In this document: positions 16,501 through 19,027 of the stretch, piece by piece
Layout of the letters: each line of letters starts with the position of its first letter
Position numbering within the stretch: position 1 is the first letter of the stretch
Source: an uncultured Gemmatimonadota bacterium
GTDB taxonomy: Bacteria; Gemmatimonadota; Gemmatimonadetes; Gemmatimonadales; Gemmatimonadaceae
Length of the DNA: 19,027 nt
Direction of reading: 5' to 3'
Assembly (NCBI GenBank): GCA_946478895.1
Contig: CAMLDY010000047.1
Location: forward strand, 1-19,027
Made by a program: the position numbers and the translations under genes
The notes under the pieces: generated by a model
Seen by the model: only the letters and a program-made list of their open reading frames with translations
Told to the model about the DNA's origin: nothing
Databases searched by the model: none

Positions 16501-16646
16501 CGCTCGGGATCGGGGCGGGAAGCGAGCTCCAGAAGCCGCTCGCTCTGGCCGTCATCGGGGGACTCACGCTTTCCACTCCGATTACGTTGTTCGTCGTCCC
16601 GACTCTGCTCGTCGCCATCCGGGGCCGGTCTTACACGCTTCGCTAG
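13551..16646 (+). CDS. RND-family inner-membrane efflux transporter
   Basis: This 1031-residue protein is a complete RND pump driven by proton flow. It starts with GTG, which shares one base with the preceding TAG stop. TM1 lies at about 13-31, the first porter domain at about 40-330 and TM2-TM6 at about 330-490. TM7 (about 545-565) is followed by GTGFLPEMDEGAF, then the second porter domain and TM8-TM12 (about 865-1025). TM4 carries GLVIDDSVVITENI with the paired aspartates Asp394 and Asp395, as in drug-type (HAE) pumps, where they relay protons. The LPEMDEGAF segment is closer to CzcA/CusA-like metal pumps. The TM11 region includes the usual GLIVKNGIILLDF. The substrate therefore cannot be called. 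It is the third gene of the tripartite operon. Confidence 0.94.
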   Translation: MKSLFDGLAAQRRFVYLIVALLSAAGIYTALRLPSAIYPELAFPRVLIVAQGSSLGARQMLFSVTRPIEEAVSIVPGVTRVKSRTIRGADEISVTFSDNTEMTYALQQVQARVNQVRGTLPAELDIEVERMTPSLFPILSYNLEGGDPADLYDIARYQLKPLISRVPGVGRVDVQGSDVREVEVVADPARLAAQRLTYDDLANAIRDATGVSAIGRLPQDYKQYLIVAAQEAHTPEDIASIVVAHGLRVRDVATVSLGTEDHVRIIAGDGKPAALINITRQPGGNTLGIVDSVASLAKSVGGSLPRGVRLKPVYDQGALVRDAIKSVRDAMIIGAILAVMILLLFLHHARITAISASSIPLTLAISVFAMSLLGQTFNLMTLGAMAIAIGLVIDDSVVITENIVRHLGVNSNRHEAIRDALNELIWPVTTSTLTTVVVFLPLRLLTGVVGQFFAALSITLTIAVLVSLVLAVTIIPLMADQFLTAADADTTEFERAVEPSRAGFAGSMRRIRDSLDALSVRYERSLAQVLSHPRRMLAAAAVLVVAGLIAQRFVGTGFLPEMDEGAFVLDYFTPGGTALAETDRQIHIVEEILAKTPEIEGTSRRTGAELGLFATEQNTGDIVARLTPPGKRSRSIFDVIDDVRAKVEAAVPRLRIEFVQILSDVINDLAGAARPVEIKLYGPDLDRLESYARSVEPKISEIPGVEDLYNGVSEPSAELDMHVNEAEANRVGLTPQAIANAAMSALLGAPAGEVRLEDRSIGVRVRAPDTVRYNASQLTVLPIVSTQTGAPVPLGTLATFEPVETRAELLRENQQQMIAMTSDVSDRSLGDVMKDVKEVLRKQPPPASIRLELGGQYASQQEAFRGLLLVLGLAAASVVAVMVLQFQSFVEPLIVLLAAPLSFVGAVGLLLVTGTPLNVSSFMGLILLVGLIVKNGIILLDFTRRRMLAANLPLATAITEAARVRLRPILMTTLCTLFGLLPLALGIGAGSELQKPLALAVIGGLTLSTPITLFVVPTLLVAIRGRSYTLR

Positions 16647-16655
16647 TTTTAGAAG

Positions 16656-17471
16656 ATGACCAATCCGCCGGTTGCCCATCCGCCCGAGACCCTCGAGGGG
16701 TGGTACGCGCTCCACCAGGTTTTTCGCGCGGGGAAGGGAAAGACTGGGGCGCCCAATTTGTCGAGCCTCGCCAAACGCGCACGCGCCTCTCTTCGTCCTT
16801 CGCGCGGTACCGGAGGGGGGAAAACAACGCCCCCGGCGGGTTGGAGCTGCTTCGCTCGGCTGATCGGGTCGGGCTCCGATTTGATGGCGATCCATTTTCG
16901 CGATTCGCTCGACGAACTAGCGCGGGTTCAAGATTCTTTTGCGGCGAGCGCTGTGGCGAAGGAGCTGGAGTTATCCTACTCCTTTCTGAGCGTGACCGAG
17001 GCGGGACTCTACCACATCACCGCGGAGCTCGCGCGCGCCGCCAGTGCGCGCGGCGGCGAAGTTGGTGACGCCGAATACGTTAAGGCGCTTGCCGATCGCG
17101 CGGCTGCGGAAAGAGAGAGCGCCCACATCAGGCGACGGTTGTATCCGGAGCTTCCCGCGAACATGCCCTACGTCTGCTTCTATCCGATGTCGAAGCGACG
17201 CGACGAGGGCCAGAACTGGTACACGCTGTCGCTCGACGAGCGCAGCAGACTGATGTACGCGCACGGTCTGACCGGCCGGCGCTACGCGGGAAAGGTCCAG
17301 CAGGTGATCAGCGGTGCGATTGGATTGGACGCGTGGGAGTGGGGAGTCACGCTATTCGCGCGGGATCCGCTCGATTTCAAGAAGCTCGTCACCGACATGC
17401 GGTTCGACGAAGTCAGCGCGAAGTACGCTGTCTTCGGCGATTTCTACGTCGGCCGTCTGATCGAGCCCTGA
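16656..17471 (+). CDS. hemQ: HemQ, coproheme decarboxylase (chlorite dismutase family)
   Basis: HemQ (ChdC) converts iron-coproporphyrin III to heme b with peroxide, the last step of the coproporphyrin-dependent pathway. The 271-residue protein begins with PPETLEGWYALHQVFR, a family signature. It has YPMSKRRDEGQNWYTLSLDERSRLM (176-200), YAHGLTGRRYAGKVQQVISGAIGLDAWEWGV (201-231) and FKKLVTDMRFDEVSAKYAVFGDFYVG (241-266). By family alignment from memory, Tyr176 is the catalytic tyrosine, Lys180 the conserved lysine, His203 the proximal iron ligand and Gln216 the distal glutamine; the spacings fit. Residues 25-62 are a poorly conserved, Lys/Arg/Gly-rich stretch. The start follows the pump stop by 9 bp, so it may be co-transcribed with it, and a weak AGAAG precedes the ATG. 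The convergent kinase gene ends 13 bp away. Confidence 0.93.
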   Translation: MTNPPVAHPPETLEGWYALHQVFRAGKGKTGAPNLSSLAKRARASLRPSRGTGGGKTTPPAGWSCFARLIGSGSDLMAIHFRDSLDELARVQDSFAASAVAKELELSYSFLSVTEAGLYHITAELARAASARGGEVGDAEYVKALADRAAAERESAHIRRRLYPELPANMPYVCFYPMSKRRDEGQNWYTLSLDERSRLMYAHGLTGRRYAGKVQQVISGAIGLDAWEWGVTLFARDPLDFKKLVTDMRFDEVSAKYAVFGDFYVGRLIEP

Positions 17472-17484
17472 CGGCGACGGGTCG

Positions 17485-18717
17485 TCACTCCTCGCGCGGC
17501 AACGTGAGCGAAAAGGTCGAGCCCACTCCCGGTGAGCTCACCACGGTGAGATTCCCACCCATGCCCCGCGCCAGGTCGCGGCTGATTGCGAGGCCGAGTC
17601 CGACTCCCTCGTGCGCACTGGTGAGCGTGCGTCCGAGCTGAACGAACGGCTCGAAGATGGATTCCTGTTTTTCTGCCGGGATGCCGACGCCGTTGTCGAT
17701 GACGTCAATCGATGCCATGTCGTCCGAGAGTCGGCACGTCACTTTTACCGAGCCGAGCGGTGCGGTGAACTTGATTGCGTTGGAGAGCAGGTTGATCAGG
17801 ATCTGATCGACTTTGGCGCGATCGCCCGTGGCGATGCAGGTGCGATTTGCCGTGTCGATATCAAGTTCAATGTTCTTTTTTACCGCCTGGGGCCGAACCA
17901 ACGGCGCCACCGCGTCGATGACGTGAGCGAGAGAAATCGGCGCGATGTCGTAGGTGAGATGGCCCGCCTCGATCCGGCTGAAATTGAGAAGGTCGGTGAT
18001 GACGCCCATCAAATGCTGCTGGCTGCGACGAATTCGCTCGATGTACTCGGTTTGCTGGGGCGTCACGGGTCCGCCAAGTCCGAGGCTCAGAAGGTCGGTG
18101 TAGCCGCCGATCGCGTTGAGGGGTGTGCGTAGCTCGTGCGACATCGCCGTCAGGAATTCGCTCTTCGCGACGTTTGCCGCTTCGGCTTCCGCGACACGTC
18201 TTGCGTCGGCGATCGCGCGCAGCTGGGCGTTCCGCCTCTCGGTGAGGTCGCGAGTTATCTTCGCGAAGCCGACCAGCGTTCCCGTCTCATCGTGGACTGC
18301 GGTGATGACGACGTTGGCCCAGAACTGTGATCCATCTTTGCGGACGCGAATGCCTTCTTCCTCGAACCTACCAACTTCGGCGGCGACCTTCAGCTCGTAC
18401 TGCGGGTGGCCCGTTTCGACGGCCGAGCGCGGGTAAAAAACCGAAAAATGCTGACCGATGATTTCATCAGCGCTGTAGCCTTTGATCCGTTGTGCGCCCT
18501 GATTCCAGCTGGCAACGTGACCTTGCGGATCGAGCATGAAGATGGCGTAGTCGCGCACCGCTTCGACCATCAGCTGATAAATCTTTCCTCCGTGCTTGAT
18601 GGCGTCGGCGAGTCCCGAGTGCGAGATCGGGGTGATCGGCGTTCCCTCTGGCGGTGTGTCGCCCGAGCTGGAAGACGCGCCCGATGCTCGTCGCTTCCTG
18701 GCCTTGTCAGAGCTCAT
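17485..18717 (-). CDS. Soluble PAS-domain sensor histidine kinase
   Basis: This 410-residue kinase has no membrane segment. A Ser/Thr/Pro-rich N-terminal tail (1-33) precedes one PAS domain (about 47-160), then a charged helix (161-187). HisKA follows with MSHELRTPLNAI and phospho-acceptor His194. The ATPase domain has the N box NLLSNAIKF (Asn313), the G1 box DNGVGI (Asp341) and the G2 box GVGLGLAIS. The PAS domain and kinase core match the kinase at 2429-4504 closely: both have GAQR-KGY, IIG-HFS-FYP, RKDGS-FWANVVITA and SRDLARGMGG. It is therefore a shorter paralogue without the second PAS and the GAF domain. No response regulator gene lies beside it. The ATG at 18717 has no clear Shine-Dalgarno sequence; an overlapping ATG in another frame lies at 18721. 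Confidence 0.92.
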   Translation of the reverse strand: MSSDKARKRRASGASSSSGDTPPEGTPITPISHSGLADAIKHGGKIYQLMVEAVRDYAIFMLDPQGHVASWNQGAQRIKGYSADEIIGQHFSVFYPRSAVETGHPQYELKVAAEVGRFEEEGIRVRKDGSQFWANVVITAVHDETGTLVGFAKITRDLTERRNAQLRAIADARRVAEAEAANVAKSEFLTAMSHELRTPLNAIGGYTDLLSLGLGGPVTPQQTEYIERIRRSQQHLMGVITDLLNFSRIEAGHLTYDIAPISLAHVIDAVAPLVRPQAVKKNIELDIDTANRTCIATGDRAKVDQILINLLSNAIKFTAPLGSVKVTCRLSDDMASIDVIDNGVGIPAEKQESIFEPFVQLGRTLTSAHEGVGLGLAISRDLARGMGGNLTVVSSPGVGSTFSLTLPREE

Positions 18718-18886
18718 TCATTGGCTGGTTGCCTTATGCACGTATGTCGCCCGACCCGCTTGACCAGAATCGATGATTTCGGACGAGCTGGAGTGGCTTT
18801 GGACGGCGGAACGACGAATTTGGCGCGAAATCACCGCAACGATTGTGCGAGCGTGGCGGAGCGAGGGCTTCCCCTTAACCGTTCGG

Positions 18887-18915
18887 TTGATGGAGGGGAG
18901 CGGAGCCGCTATACT
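18887..18915 (+). promoter_or_regulatory. Sigma70-type promoter of the tRNA-Pro gene
   Basis: TTGATG (18887-18892) and TATACT (18910-18915) are separated by exactly 17 bases. Both boxes are close to the consensus, and the region stands out as AT-rich in a GC-rich background. Transcription would start near 18922, about 28 bases before the mature tRNA 5' end. The leader contains a small TTTTC/GAAAA inverted repeat (18924-18938). Confidence 0.65.
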
Positions 18916-18949
18916 GCGGGTCTGTTTTCGCCGAGAAAATTTGGCGATA

Positions 18950-19023
18950 CGGGACGTAGCGCAGCCCGGTAGCGCACCTGAATGGGGTTCAGGGGGTCGC
19001 GGGTTCAAATCCCGCCGTCCCGA
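18950..19023 (+). tRNA. tRNA-Pro, anticodon GGG
   Basis: All four arms fold from the sequence. The acceptor stem is CGGGACG (18950-18956) with CGTCCCG (19016-19022), and A73 is at 19023. The D stem is GCGC/GCGC (18959-18962, 18972-18975). The anticodon stem is CCTGA/TCAGG (18977-18981, 18989-18993), enclosing the seven-base loop ATGGGGT. The anticodon GGG is at 18984-18986, after T33 and followed by G37, as usual for proline tRNAs. The T arm is GCGGG-TTCAAAT-CCCGC (18999-19015). The C1-G72 pair is also typical of bacterial tRNA-Pro. CCA is not encoded; ATTTT follows the discriminator base instead. Confidence 0.95.
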
Positions 19024-19027
19024 TTTT

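Noticed and set aside
15891..16895. Open frame of 334 codons on the - strand
   Set aside because: It is antisense to the RND pump and hemQ, both strongly supported by motifs; the product is a low-complexity Arg/Gln-rich chain.
1..19027. CRISPR array, insertion sequence, phage or integron features
   Set aside because: No regularly spaced repeats, transposase, integrase or phage protein motifs were seen. The tRNA gene at the right edge shows no attachment-site duplication within the window.

Overview
The window is GC-rich bacterial DNA with tightly packed genes on both strands and one tRNA gene. It suggests a Gram-negative (diderm) bacterium: there is a complete tripartite RND efflux operon with an outer-membrane factor, plus several predicted lipoproteins. 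It also carries HemQ, the coproheme decarboxylase of the coproporphyrin-dependent heme pathway, which is best known from monoderms. That mixture, with soluble PAS and MEDS sensor kinases and amidohydrolase lipoproteins, fits Gemmatimonadota or a similar soil phylum. The phylum is my inference; no marker gene here proves it.

Layout. (1) 1-2400, + strand: the 3' end of an MsrA gene, a GNAT acetyltransferase, and an alpha/beta-hydrolase lipoprotein, ended by a strong hairpin. (2) 2429-5141, - strand: a MEDS-domain sensor gene followed 7 bp later by a soluble PAS-PAS-GAF histidine kinase. (3) 5439-7357, + strand: a small lipoprotein of unknown function and a metal-dependent amidohydrolase lipoprotein. 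(4) 7347-10668, - strand: an OmpR-type response regulator, its membrane histidine kinase (11-bp overlap), and a membrane-anchored PHP-domain protein. (5) 10799-17471, + strand: a secreted PepSY protein divergent from the response regulator, then after a perfect 19-bp hairpin a TolC-like / membrane-fusion / RND pump operon joined by 4-bp and 1-bp overlaps, and hemQ 9 bp after the pump gene. (6) 17485-18717, - strand: a second soluble PAS histidine kinase that closely resembles the kinase at 2429. (7) 18950-19023, + strand: tRNA-Pro(GGG) with a good sigma70-type promoter.

Working together. The clearest functional unit is 8697-16646: a two-component system, a divergent PepSY protein and an efflux pump. 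The shared 130-bp control region holds an inverted repeat over the likely PepSY -10 box, so the regulator probably controls the divergent side (inference). hemQ directly behind the pump raises the question of a heme or porphyrin link, but nothing in the pump sequence fixes its substrate. The two soluble PAS kinases have no response regulator beside them. I see no insertion sequence, CRISPR array, phage gene or replication origin, and no completely new system.
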